Source: Limnephilus marmoratus (lineage: Eukaryota > Arthropoda > Insecta > Trichoptera > Limnephilidae). From it: DNA of 64,000 bases. The notes below the pieces were generated by a model. It was not told where the DNA came from. It was given only the letters and a program-made list of their open reading frames with translations, and searched no databases. Of this stretch, positions 35,640 through 47,312 are shown piece after piece. Numbering within the stretch: position 1 is the first letter of the stretch; every line of letters begins with the position of its first letter. The stretch is taken from positions 16,944,001-17,008,000 of the forward strand of contig OU862919.1 of NCBI GenBank assembly GCA_917880885.1, in the 5' to 3' direction. The translations under genes were made by a program, and so were the position numbers.

Positions 35640-35945
35640 GCCCTTTCATCCACGTGTGAAGTCGGACACGCTCCTTGCAGCTCGGTGCGCCGCGAGTCGT
35701 GTTCCGCGATCATGGTCATTTCAAGTCCGCAGTCAGTGGCGGTGTGGGGACTGGGGAACTCAGAACGAGCAGATAGATACTCGTACCAGCCGGCGCGCGG
35801 CGGGAGGAAGGCGTTCCGATGCCCCCAAATATAGCGCCGCGACGCCGACGCCGAGGATATATATAGCGGCGCTGCGCCCGTCATGTTCCACGCTCTTCCT
35901 CCAACATTTGACGAACGGAATGAAAGACGCTCGGACGGAATAAGA
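35640..35945. promoter_or_regulatory. GC-rich island with TATATATA, possible promoter
   Basis: CpG-rich DNA (CGCCGCGACGCCGACGCCGAG near 35836-35855, split here for reading) with TATATATA at 35858-35865. On the plus strand a GGACG (DPE-like) lies at 35933. On the minus strand an open stretch starts MTMIAEHDSRRTELQG, without a good donor. Orientation cannot be decided. It resembles a promoter more than a gene body. Confidence 0.3.
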
Positions 35946-38900
35946 TTTAAGAACTATTAAGTGTAAGATAAGTGTTTTAACGCAGTCTTCGAAAACAGAA
36001 ATTTGATTGCGTAGGCGTTTGACGTGTCACTTTCTTCATTTTCATTCATAAATAATGAAAGAAAACACTTTAAAAAATGACGAAAATTTAGCAATTGTTT
36101 TTTCTGGAATATTCTGTGGTGAAATCAGCAGCTAGTGGTTGATAAACATAAACGGTGTGCATGGTAGTTGATGTCAAAAAACATATTACAAAAAAACTGA
36201 CAACACTTAGAAGACGCACTCACTTTCACAGACGCAAACAAGAATAGAATATTTCAGGAAAATTGCCAGATAAACAAACATAATAGTAATGTGGTCTAGT
36301 GCTAAAAGCACTAAGGTCAATATTTTTCTAATATTGAGTTCAGTCTACCAAATTTCTTAAAAACACAATTATTCAAGGCAACAACGCCAATCTTTAGATT
36401 TATAAAGCCGTATATTAACATTTAAATAGACAATGCTGACGTCATTATTTTATTTTCTCTTTGGACTTGAAACGTTGGAACATTCTGTTGCTTTAATATT
36501 GTTATCAAGTAGTTCAACATCATGCAATAGAGTGAGTTGAGCTGTGGAAATAATGTAGTAAGACTGTAGCATGGAGAATATTTGGAAAACAATCTATCAA
36601 CAGATCTTTAACGCAGAAATCATGATTGAAGATTTTCACGGCCAATAATTTAGTGTTGTTTCTTTTTGAAGTGTTGATAAGCTTGCGATTCATACTCCTA
36701 TATAGGCCAACTTTTTGGATGGGCTTGCCATCATGTTACGAATGTTTTCTTGATGAACAGTGTCACTTCATAATTGTCTTAAATTTGGCTGAAGAAGGAG
36801 GAAGGGACGGTATATATTATCGTTCAACACCCCACGATTCAACCCAAAGATCTTCACTGCTCACAGTTCATAAGATTTCATAACACATGTAATTGGCGAG
36901 GTGCATGACGACATTATAAGAGTGTTAGAACAAACATGGGCTACAATGAATTTACTCTTTCAAATGATTTTTTAACAACTTTGACTGGTAACGAAAATAT
37001 CTCAAAGGGCAGTAGAGGAGTCATGTAACCATAGTGTGAATTCTTAACTATTACGGAGATTACGTACATTTAAAAAAACACAATTGTTTCTAAAATCAGT
37101 TAAAAAGAGACTTTGGAAGAAGTGATGTCGAGGACAAGGTAGTCAGTAAGTGGACCAGTCCACCGAGCAAGTATTGTAAGGAGGGTGTGTATTATTGAAT
37201 AATATTGCGATACACTTCTATTGAGTTAGCTGATATTAATTTTGCAAAGGTAGTTCATAGTGCGTACAATTTATTGGACTTTTACATTGGTCATTTGTAC
37301 AGGGGTTCAACAAGTTCAGAATTCTGCTTTCAGGAAATTATTATAAAGTAATAATAATTGTGGAGAAATTACACAACATCCATAGGAACTTTATTGCTTG
37401 TAAGTGTACATGTCTCTAATCTTTAGTTTTCTACTTCGTAGCACAAGGTGGTATAGCGGTATAGTGCAGTTTCTCTTTGAATGGCTAAAGATAGGAATTA
37501 AATTTATTAAAGTTAAACGTATAATGGTAGCTGACCATTTACATGATATATCAAAGACAAGATTTCTAAGTCTAATAGCCTGTTTTCTGTCCACTATGAT
37601 ACGACTAATTTAAGATGCTACCATACGTTCAAAGCCGAAAACAACAAATCATAAAACACTACCGAGTCACGGTAACCCACAAAACTCAATGCACTACAAA
37701 GCACGCACCGGAGTTTAATAAACAGAAAGAGATTAACGATCATTTGCTCTACTTTCTACGTCTACCACTAATAATAATGGTTTTGTTTTTAACGATGAAG
37801 TGTATAAATAAGTAACAATGATGTTTCTGAAGTAGAATTTAAGAAAGCGAAACACATGTTTTATTTATAACATAATAATGATTGATGACTTATATCTGAC
37901 AACGCAAAGAGAGTACACGTGAAGAGAGTCATGCGTTTATATTTATGCGATCATAGACAATATTTTTTGTTGATATCCGAACGACAAAGCTTCATCTAAA
38001 TTAATACATTTACATCTCTTTTACCGATCGAAACTAAAATTAGCTATGTCACGTTGAAAAAAAAACATACTTAGAAAAGGGTTACTCTAGTCCTTTATTT
38101 CACCATAATAAACACTAAATAACTGAGAAAATGTATAACATTTTAAGACCTTATATGCTATATTGTAAATTTTTGAAATAGAGATATGATTTTAACTCGC
38201 AACAAAATTAAGTGACATAATAGAAGACAGTACGTTTACATGTTTAAGCCAAATTTTAATTAGGTGGCAACTCAAGTTTATCGGTGAAAGCATCCATCGG
38301 CAATTATAGTTTTTACCACGACACGTGTCAACAATTCAAAAATGGTCACAGCGCGAGCGATTCGAAAATCTTACAAAGGGGAGTGAGTGTCAAATAAAAA
38401 ACTTCTCAAATATAATTAAATCAGTTTCAAAGTATGTAGTTACAGGTACCTGCAATGTGCCAATAATAAAAGTACGGTTTCTAGATATAATACACAATCC
38501 AAATGTAAAAATGTTAGGTCTTCACTCAGGAGAAATCTTGGGATTGCCTTTTTATAAATGAAGCACTTTTTTATAACTTAATTTCTTGATTTTTTATTGT
38601 TAAGATTTGAATATTTACAACTGACGACAATAATTTTTTCCCACCCAACGGACAAGGGTTCAGTAGTATTTTAAATTCTTAGTGCAAGTTTTTGTAAAGA
38701 AGTAAGTTAATTTAACCGATGCAAGCCTTTTTATAAAGGTACTTACTTACCTTGTCTGTTGTGTGAGAAAGAGACAAAAATAAATGATTCTATTAGAGAC
38801 ATCTGACGAACAAATCAGACAACCCTTTGATCGCAATCCAACCCTTGATGGTAACTTTTAACTCCATAATTGGTTTGAATCCTGGGTTTAAATTTAAACA

Positions 38901-39280
38901 CCAAAAATATGTTAATTTTTAGCTTAGTCTTAGGTATATCACCACGCACGCGGAGCCATAAAAGTCTAGAAATGGTTTGTTTTTATTTATTTTGTGAATA
39001 GTTTTAAAAGAAAGACAAAATTAACCAAAGAAACTGTCACAAATTACCTTAACCATAAAATTGCATTTCTTAAAAAATGTTTAGTTTTTTAAGAGTTGTT
39101 TCTTTTGAGTTTATGAGTATCTGATTTATAAAAAAACATTATCTAGTAGTTTATGCTTATATTTTTTATAAAGTAAATAATAATTATATTTTAATTCTAC
39201 TCAAGCGAAACGACAGGAAAAGCTTTATTTTATCAAACATATGTTTTTATCATTTATAATGGAAACTAATTTGTAGTAAA
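35946..39280. other. No gene supported
   Basis: AT-rich DNA. One strong isolated minus-strand donor (GACAAG|GTAAGT near 38752) follows a pyrimidine tract and CAACAG, which could bound a tiny exon, but nothing else supports it. Confidence 0.35.
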
Positions 39281-40063
39281 CACGAGCGTAGCCAGGTTTT
39301 AGTATCGGGGGGGGGGGGGTCAAAAATCAAAACTCGTGTCGGGGGGGGGGGGGGTGAGGGGACGACTTGGTATTTCTTGAGCATTAACTAATAACAATTT
39401 GTGGACATTTTATGTTGAAAACTTTTATTTTCTATGTACATTGGTTAATTAAAGTAACAAATGTATATAGAAAATAAATCTTATTTTAAGCAGTCACCTG
39501 ATTAGAAACGGAATTCCAAATAAAAATTAACCGCAATCACCGAAAAAACGGAACTTGCAAGTTAAATTATTTTTTTCTTTCAGAGGTCCCCATTTATCTT
39601 TTTAGATACATAATATCATTTTGAGTTATCGGTGTTAAAAATAGCATTTCTTGAAAAAATTGCTTGTAAGTACATTAACAATATTTAAGATTCATGGGAA
39701 TTCCAAAAAACATATGGGTAGATATATAATACCAGTAATATTGTCATATGCAATAAAAATTTTACTAGGTCGAAATTTCCGTAGATTTAGTGCTGATTTC
39801 CCTTTTCCCTAAAAAATATTTTTCTCCCCTAGATCTAGTCAAATTTCCCTAGACGGTACGAAAATATAGGTACAAAGGTTACCATCGGATAATCGGTAGG
39901 TACAGAGGGAAAATCCAAAATACATTATTAGTGTAATAATTAGTAATAAAATAAGTTATGCAGCTCGCATCTCCTTATTTTTAATATTATTGATGTTAAT
40001 ATCTTAACTTTTCGGGGGGGGGGGTTTGAACCCCCAAACCCCCCCCCCCTGGCTACGCCCATG
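39281..40063. mobile_element. hAT-type non-autonomous element with 8-bp target duplication
   Basis: Terminal inverted repeats CACGAGCGTAGCCAGG and CATGGGCGTAGCCAGG (right end complemented) match at 14 of 16 bases, and GTAGTAAA flanks both sides exactly (39273-39280 and 40064-40071), the 8-base duplication of hAT transposons. G runs of 12-14 bases lie just inside the ends (39307, 39341) with complementary C runs at the right. No transposase. Confidence 0.85.
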
Positions 40064-41719
40064 GTAGTAAAGATTAATTTAAAATAATGATTTCACTGAT
40101 TGGAGAGAAAACCAGCGATTAACAGAAATGTATTAAAAAACTCTACAAATGATGAAATCTTGATTACACACGTGATAATTCAACTCACAATAACTCCAGG
40201 AAGCAAAAAATACCGTTAAAATAGCCTGATTTTCTGGCAAGTCGGAAGGAACGAGGTCACTAGAATTGCGAATAAAATAACGGCAGGCAAATGAAGGCCG
40301 TCAGTGGAAAATAAATATATTATAAATGAAACGGGAGCTTTCCATGTGGCTGGGCAAACTGACCACTGGATTGGCATTGATTGGCTGGCGCGCTAGGCTT
40401 TACGGCTTTATAACGCTAATAGGCCACTTGCATCAAATTTTTTTAAATTTTTTTCCGGTTTAGGCAAATATTCTAAGACATTCTGTATTTTTTTTTATTT
40501 TTTAATCGTATTTTTGAAACCCTGGGGATTTTTTGAAAATTTCAATCCATAAATCAGACCATTTTTTATAAACCGGAAAGACGGGACATAATTTTATAGG
40601 TTTGAAAAAACGATAATTACATAGCCGAAAATCATTTAAAAAAAAAAGAACATTTTCCACACGAATGGCACAGGAGAATAACGAGGCATACCAAAAATAT
40701 TACATCTCATAAATATTTTTTTTCCTTGATCCATCTTATTGACCATAAATCATTATAATGAACAGCGTCTATATTACTAAATTCAATGTAATATACTTGT
40801 ACTTGTAAATTATAATAATAATACGAATATTATAAAATTTAATTTTGTTAAAATCAGCACCATAATCATTATACCTCTAAAACACGTACCGACATCATCT
40901 GCACGTTCTGAAGAGAACCCCGTAGATCATTAAAAGTACGGGGTTCTCTTGAGAGCATCTGTCAAAAAGTGAAACCAAATGATAAGTTCGCAGAGAACAA
41001 ACAATAAATCTAGTGAACGAATTCAAAAATTCGCCTGAAATCAAAGTGATGCCATATAAAAAAATAAATCAGTGTGGAATTTTAAAAAAATAATAGGAAC
41101 ATTTTCGGAGACGGGACATTTTCATGTAGTGACGTCACAAGCCTAAATAATGGATTTATTTATTTAAAAATAACAAAAACTGTACATTTCTATACAATTT
41201 TACTAACATTTTCTTAATCTTAGTAAAAAGATCTATCCACATGATTTTTTCCAAGTCGTTATGAAATTCATGCAAGTGGCCTATTATGGACTATTTGATG
41301 AATTAACAAACAAACAGAAGGCGCAGAACCGGTACAGATGTGTTCATCTATGAACAAATAGGGCATCGTTTGTACCTTAAACGTAAACAATCTTTATCTT
41401 GGCAATAAATAACATAATTCGACTCTCTGAAGCAGTAAAAGCTCGCGGAATTATAAAATATGCACAGCTTTTTCAGTTGGTTTTCAACTTGTCAATGTCA
41501 TTTATTTAGTGACATCAGGAACAAAATTAAATTAAACTGCAAAAAATAAGAAAATACGCCAAATTGTGTATTTGGCGTAAACCCAAGCAAAGGTTAAAAT
41601 AGTATTTCTATTTATTATAAGTAAATATAGAACAACAACACAAATTATCTACAACTTCAAAGCAGGTAGTTATTTAACTTAAGAAAAAAAGCTAACCTAA
41701 ACTTGTGATGACTGATGCT
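40064..41719. other. No gene supported; one perfect hairpin
   Basis: AAGAGAACCCCGTA at 40911-40924 and its exact complement at 40937-40950 form a 14-bp stem with a 12-base loop. The remainder is AT-rich and unassigned. Confidence 0.45.
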
Positions 41720-42054
41720 GACGTACTTGACTTTCTTTAACCAGTGATTCCTGACATTATTTGGAGAAAAAATGTTGTGAAATTTTGATCTCCGGTGACT
41801 TTTTAGATGTTTTTAGAAAATCAAACAAGAAAAATTCTTCCACATATCGTCACTGGTCACCCAGCCGAGTAACCAACCAACTCCTCACCCGCCCCCAACT
41901 CTCCAATATCCACTGATTTTTTTATGTAGCTATTTAGTTGAAAACAAAGGTATTGAAAAAGTCACAAAATCCAGAATTTCATTTACATTTCTTACTCCAA
42001 ATAATTTCAGGAATCACTGGTTAAAATAAGTCAAATACGTCCTTTAACACCCTG
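41720..42054. mobile_element. TA-flanked miniature element, subfamily A, copy 2
   Basis: Shares the arms of 3024-3404 (ACGTACTTGACTTTCTTTAA left, TCAGGAATCACTGGTTAAAA right) and ends CACCCTG before TATA. The extreme left end is degraded: CAGGGTGTTAAG is not present, so the copy is dead. Confidence 0.65.
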
Positions 42055-42349
42055 TATATGATTGACGAACCAGAAATGCAGCTTTATAATGCAAGTAGTT
42101 ACGAGTACAAGTCCAACATTCGACAAAAAACAAAAAGGGATGGATTTTTTACGAAAATTTAACGTATTTATTACTCGGACCATACCGTGTTAAATTTGTC
42201 ACTACAGGTACGACACATCCTCATAAAAATCGTTTTCTCTCCTTATGGTCAGATTTAGAAAACAGATATTACGATAGATGCTCCCGTACAATTTGAAAAA
42301 AAATCTATAAACAGAAAACCGCCAAACAATTCACTCGGTCAAGGTTTAC

Positions 42350-43010
42350 CAAATATTATAAAAACTTTTTTTTATATAAAACGAAAAAAAGTGAGGTTAT
42401 GAAATGATAACCTTTATATTTACCCCATTTTAATCATAGGAGACCATATTTGTACCAATGCACACAGGTCTCATATAAAACACTGTAACTCCCTTACTAT
42501 CATAGTTATAAATATGTTCTAATCGGTGTTAGAAAGGAAAAACACCACGCTTTATATTTCAATCTAAAAAGCCACCAAAAAAGTAAAATGCACACTTTTA
42601 TGTACACAAAGTATTGAATCGCAAATTGAAAAAAAAATTGAAACTTCGGGAATTTTTTATAAATTATTTTTACATAGAGCGACAAAAAAGTGAGGTTACA
42701 ATATGTGTTTTTTGTACATTTGTCTAATAAAATATGTATGTGTTTTTATTTTTTTTATTATCAGTAACTTTAGTTAGAAAAAACGTAAAAGGTGAGCCAT
42801 TTTGAAAACTTTTTTATGTTTGTATACAAAATTTTTATAATAAAAAAAATATATGTTTATTTCGAATTTTATAATTTAAAAGCGTATTTCATCACCTTTC
42901 TAAAACAGTTTTTGGTTTTTGAATGTGCTCAGAAATATTCCAAATATTTGAATTTTATTGTAAAGTGAAAATATTTTGACCATCTGAAAAAATGCCAAAT
43001 TTTTGAAGGG
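42350..43010 (+). repeat. Dispersed repeat X, copy 2 (uninterrupted)
   Basis: Collinear with the reverse complement of 1-930, without the insertion seen there. Shared landmarks include GAAACTTCGGGAATTTTT, AGTGAGGTTAC, AACGTAAAAGGTGAGCC and ACAGTTTTTGGTTTTTG. No coding capacity. Confidence 0.65.
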
Positions 43011-43653
43011 TTACGTTTGACTAAATAAAAGTGTTTTTTAGTTTCGTAAGTGATAAATACACCTTACAAAAAACCCACCAGTAAATTGAAAAACTTTTGC
43101 TACGTTTGCGTTAGAAAAAAAATATACTTCCGTTTGAAAAAACAGTCATTCATTTTGAGATACGTTGAAAAACTGTGAATCTATTTGAAAAATTTCAAGC
43201 GGAATATTTGACAACATGATGTTATTTTCACTAGGGGTGGGCTTAAAGAAAAGTGTTTGTGGGGTTAAAATAATACACTATTCAAAATCAACGCGTTGTT
43301 TGAAATTGCTTCGTTTTGTAACTAACTAGAATTGTATGACCCACCAATTTGCCTTCTTATCCCTCGCCCCATTCCGATTCCTCTTCCTTTCGCCTAAAAA
43401 TATTGCTCTATATACATAATATATTATGAGGGTGCATTAGTTCTAGGTGCTCCATGCAGCGGATCTCTAGTAATAAATATATGCCAGATTTGGACCTGAG
43501 TTCAACGCACTCGCATAAACTATATGGATGTAAATGTAATACTAAAAATGATTGCTGGTCATTCGCATCGCGTTACCACGTTAGCGTGGCCAAACGCATT
43601 CAAATATTCCGTTACGTTGTTTTGTTTAGTAACACACGCGGAAGGCCTATAAT

Positions 43654-43777
43654 CTAGTCCCAGCGAGAGATCGTACGTGACGTCATCGTTCATAGTATCT
43701 TCTGTCTTTTTAATTTTCAAACAAGACCCGTGAGAAGAAAGAGAATGCACGTCCGTACGAGTTCTCGCTGGGATTAG
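43654..43777. mobile_element. Miniature inverted-repeat element, 124 bases
   Basis: CTAGTCCCAGCGAGAGATCG at the left is mirrored by the right end (complement CTAATCCCAGCGAGAACTCG), with further matching inward through GTACG and ACGT. Non-coding. Confidence 0.55.
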
Positions 43778-44329
43778 TTTATTAATGAGATAACAGGTGG
43801 TGCATGGAAAAAAACTAAAGAGTTTTGATTGATAGCAAATAAGCGTTGGACTGATTGGAAAATTTCTTTTGAAACACGGTTATATTTCAAGAATAGATTT
43901 AGTGTGCTTAATTCATTTTTCGGTGGCACAGATAAATATGAATTATATTATTATTATTATTAGAGTAGTTTGCTTTCATATAATAATATTTTAAACTCTT
44001 ATCACACATATTTAAGTGGGTGGTGATACAATCTAATAATGATTGCTAAGAAAAGCAGTAAGTTATTGAAGATTTATTCGTTAATTATTTACACATAATG
44101 GACTGATCATTGACACAATCTTAATACAAATAATAGTGATTCCAATAAAACCACGGTTTCGCTGATTCCCATAAATGTCAAACCCAAAAATATCCACAGT
44201 TTTGCATGAAAATTGAACATTGCTTCGTTATTCCAAACCGTTTTTTTTAATTGATTTTTCGACTCTCAGTTGTTTTACAGATCTTGAACAATTCATAAAA
44301 TTTCATATTCTGACATTATTTCATTAAAA

Positions 44330-44425
44330 GGCCAGTTGTTTCACAGGACTTCAATAAAAACAGAACTTGAAAATTCACTTTAAAATTTGATGAATTATTT
44401 TTCAAATTCTGTGAAACAACTGGTA
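44330..44425. mobile_element. Miniature element with perfect 15-bp inverted ends
   Basis: CCAGTTGTTTCACAG at 44332-44346 and its exact complement at 44409-44423 enclose about 60 AT-rich bases. A diverged relative is at 22249-22352. Confidence 0.6.
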
Positions 44426-45513
44426 ATTGTAGAATTTTCCCCATTGTGGCATTGAAGCAGGAACCTTGGTTCACATAATATTCTTTGCTTGAGCTACTCT
44501 ATTCAAATAACCTAATTTCTATTAAGCTTTTTCCAAAGTTGTATTCACTCATTTCAACTTTGAATATTTTCTTATTCTCAATTCCATATCAATTATTGTA
44601 AAATTAAAAAAAGAAAACTGATTTTCACATTCACAAGATAAATTTGGCGGAGAACACGACAGAAAGAAGAAAGTAAAATATATTTTTTAAGAACATTCAA
44701 TTGCAAAATCAAAACTAGAATTCACTAAAACAATTATATACGTACATATTTACAAAGATCATAAATAGGTTAGATAGTTAATTTGGCACACAAAATATAC
44801 TGATGACGATATTATTAGGGGCGAATCAGTTAAGGTTGATGACATGAGCTACTATATTAATAATAACGATGCTGTAATTTAATTTCAAGGAGGTTGATCA
44901 TCATTAGGTATAACTAAATATGCAAGGAAAAAAATCGGCATAAACACTTCCATACTACTCGTGGACGAATTTTATATTTTTGTTAAAAATAATTCTTCAA
45001 AAAAGCGACAGTACAAAAACCGAATTGCGACAAAATGAATAAATATTAATTATATAAATGGTCATTAATAAAAATTATAAGACATAGGCCATGAAAACTG
45101 TTTAGATAGTGCCATTGTAAACAAAGAAAACCTACTGACATCACTAGTGTAAAAATGTTTGTGTAAACAAAAAAATCTTACACGAGCTTTGTTATATTGA
45201 TTAAAATAATTCAAAATCAAAACTTTATTCATTTTCAACATTTTTCGCTTACGATTTTCGTTTGACGACCAAAGGCGTAATAATAAAAGATGATACCGAA
45301 TATTGATGTGAAGAACACACTTTTTAAAATTTGATAAATAAAATCGAGAAACATAACTAAACGTTTTTATTATTAAAAATAAAAAGATAGTTAAAGTCGA
45401 AGTGTCACCAGATGATTTGTAGAAATTTGTGATAGATTTAGGCGAAATTTTGAAGCACGTGTATAGGGAGGAGAAGCAATTAATTTCTATGTGGTAATTA
45501 TAAAGGGTATCAC

Positions 45514-45740
45514 CTTTTGACACGCGGTCAAAACTGAGAACAGGTCGAACTATCACTGCCGTCGGCGGGAAACTAGAAACTAGACACTTCACTCAACAGA
45601 AACAGTACCCAAATAATCATCCGCGCAGACTACACGACGCGTGCGCAAACTCCACAACACCTGCTGGGCTAGTGCGCAGTGCGCGATAAATACGGCGGGC
45701 ATTCCCCGAACGAAAGCGCGCGAAATCTCGACTGGAGACT
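45514..45740 (-). other. Candidate leader exon 1a
   Basis: From a predicted start at 45740 the minus strand extends 227 bases to GTCAAAAG|GTGATA. It holds two short upstream ORFs, MPAVFIAHCALAQQ... (37 codons) and MIIWVLFLLSEVSSF (15 codons), both closed before the donor, so it would be a 5' UTR exon with uORFs. It is GC-rich. Linking it to the smoothelin-like gene is inference. Confidence 0.4.
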
Positions 45741-45772
45741 GAAGAACATCGCGAGGAAACCCGGCTTATAAG
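45735..45772 (-). promoter_or_regulatory. TATA + initiator core promoter
   Basis: TATAAG at 45770-45765 and TCAGTC at 45742-45737 on the minus strand place the initiator A (45740) exactly 30 bases from the first T of the TATA box, the canonical arthropod spacing. The surrounding 45560-45760 is GC- and CpG-rich against an AT-rich background. Confidence 0.55.
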
Positions 45773-46426
45773 GAGAAAATCAACGACCTTAAAGCTGAAC
45801 ATCAAAATCCTGACGAGGAAATTGAGTAAATTCATAGAAAGGTCGTACCATTTACATCGCAACAGTCCGATTAATTGAGGTAAATAGGGCATTGTGACAC
45901 GTGCCAAGTTTAGTCCCTTGCTTTGTGGCTGGGAAAAAAGTGACGAGCTTTAAGGTTAGGCCATGTGCCTTGAAAACTGTGAACGTGAAAAGTTGGCATG
46001 ATTTTCGGCAGCGGGCTTTATGCGAGAATCTCTGGGTACGAGGAATTTCGCCCTAAAGTAATATGCTTTTAGGAAAAGCTCTTTCAGATGACGGGCAATG
46101 ACATGGTTGAAGCTTTGTAATTATTATTACAATGAAGAGAGGAAAATGAGAAACAATGCTCTTAGATTTACGAGAGAACATATTTATTGCGATGGCCGTG
46201 GAAAGTCAAATCGTGAGTCAAGATCCTCATGATCAAGATACTGCATTGTCTGCTCCCGGAAATATGAATGTCAGGAATTTTCTCGACAAAATTTGTCATC
46301 CAACTTTAAGATTTATGGAGATGAATTTTCAGAAGTCTGTTAAATCTTTTTTTATCCTGCGGTTAAGAACCTTTGTTTTCAAAACTCATCTAATCAAATT
46401 TACAATGTCACTTTATGTTAGGATTA

Positions 46427-46814
46427 TCTTACTAATATTATAAACGCGAAAGTTTGTATGGGTGTATGTGTGTTTGTTACTCATTCACGCAAAAACTACT
46501 GAATGAATTTTAATGAAACTTTACAATAATATAACTCATACATCAGAATAACATATTGGGCTATATATAAAGGTAAGCTCTGGTGTTATGAAATTTGAAT
46601 AAATGAAAATGTGTGAATTTCATACATTTTAGCGGCAAGGAAGAAAGCCAGGGGAAAGGGGAACGGATGAGGTGGGGTTCGCGGAGAGGGAAGAGACGAG
46701 GGAGGGGGAAGGCGGGGAAGGTGGAAGGAAAGGGGGACGCACGGGAAAGGACATCCAGGGAGAATCAATTTATTTCTTTCATTGGCTTTGCAACGCATGC
46801 CGGGGACCAGCTAG
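46427..46814 (+). mobile_element. Non-autonomous Helitron (H2)
   Basis: Begins TCTTACTAATATTATAAACG after A and ends GGGGACCAGCTAG before T. The start, followed by CGCGAAAGTTTGTATGG and CACGCAAAAACTACTGAA, is a very common non-autonomous insect Helitron head as I recall. A ~110-base G/A-rich tract fills 46640-46750. No helicase ORF. Confidence 0.75.
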
Positions 46815-46991
46815 TACTATATATTTCAAACAAATTTGCTATTTACAATTTTTTATTTCATCTAACACTAATATATTTTAAAAATAAAACAAAAAATTAT
46901 TAAATGTAAACTTATTTTTTACGATTTGAATTTTTATCTTTCAAAATACTGTGAGAGTAGTAAAATAGCGATAAAGAGACAGCAATCTCCA

Positions 46992-47312
46992 CAAGGGCGG
47001 ATCCAGGATTTTTTTCTGGGGGGGGGGGGGGGGCACAAGGGGCGGACGAGAAAAAAAACAACAATTGCTTTTAGAAATTTTTCCCAAAGGGGGGGGGGGG
47101 GGGGCAAGGGGTAAAAATCAACAATTACTGTTAGAAATAAACTTGAAGTACAGTATGTTTAAACTTGAGTTCAAGTATGTTTAGGAAGGTTTATGAAAGT
47201 GTCAAAACAATAGAAAAATTAAATGTTTAATGGATAGTGTGATGAAATCTCCACAGTACAAAAAATACCAGCACGTGCCCCCATGCCCCCTTCCCCCCTA
47301 AATCCGCCCTTG
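46992..47312 (+). mobile_element. hAT-type G-tract element, copy 1
   Basis: Ends CAAGGGCGGATCC and AATCCGCCCTTG are inverted repeats; AATCTCCA (46984-46991) and AATCTGCA (47313-47320) are the 8-base duplication with one change. Inside are two G runs of 14-15 bases. The same family in opposite orientation is at 55727-56032. Confidence 0.8.

Noticed and set aside
35438..35884. 148-codon minus-strand ORF in the GC-rich island
   Set aside because: No domain, no good splice signals, and GC-rich DNA makes long chance ORFs; kept only as a possible promoter.
40378..40413. Minus-strand TATAAA with nearby TCAATG
   Set aside because: Spacing is 34 bases and the initiator is off consensus; no leader exon with a donor follows.
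45065..45592. 175-codon minus-strand ORF
   Set aside because: Low-complexity, AT-driven composition with no domain; overlaps the proposed leader exon in a pattern expected by chance.
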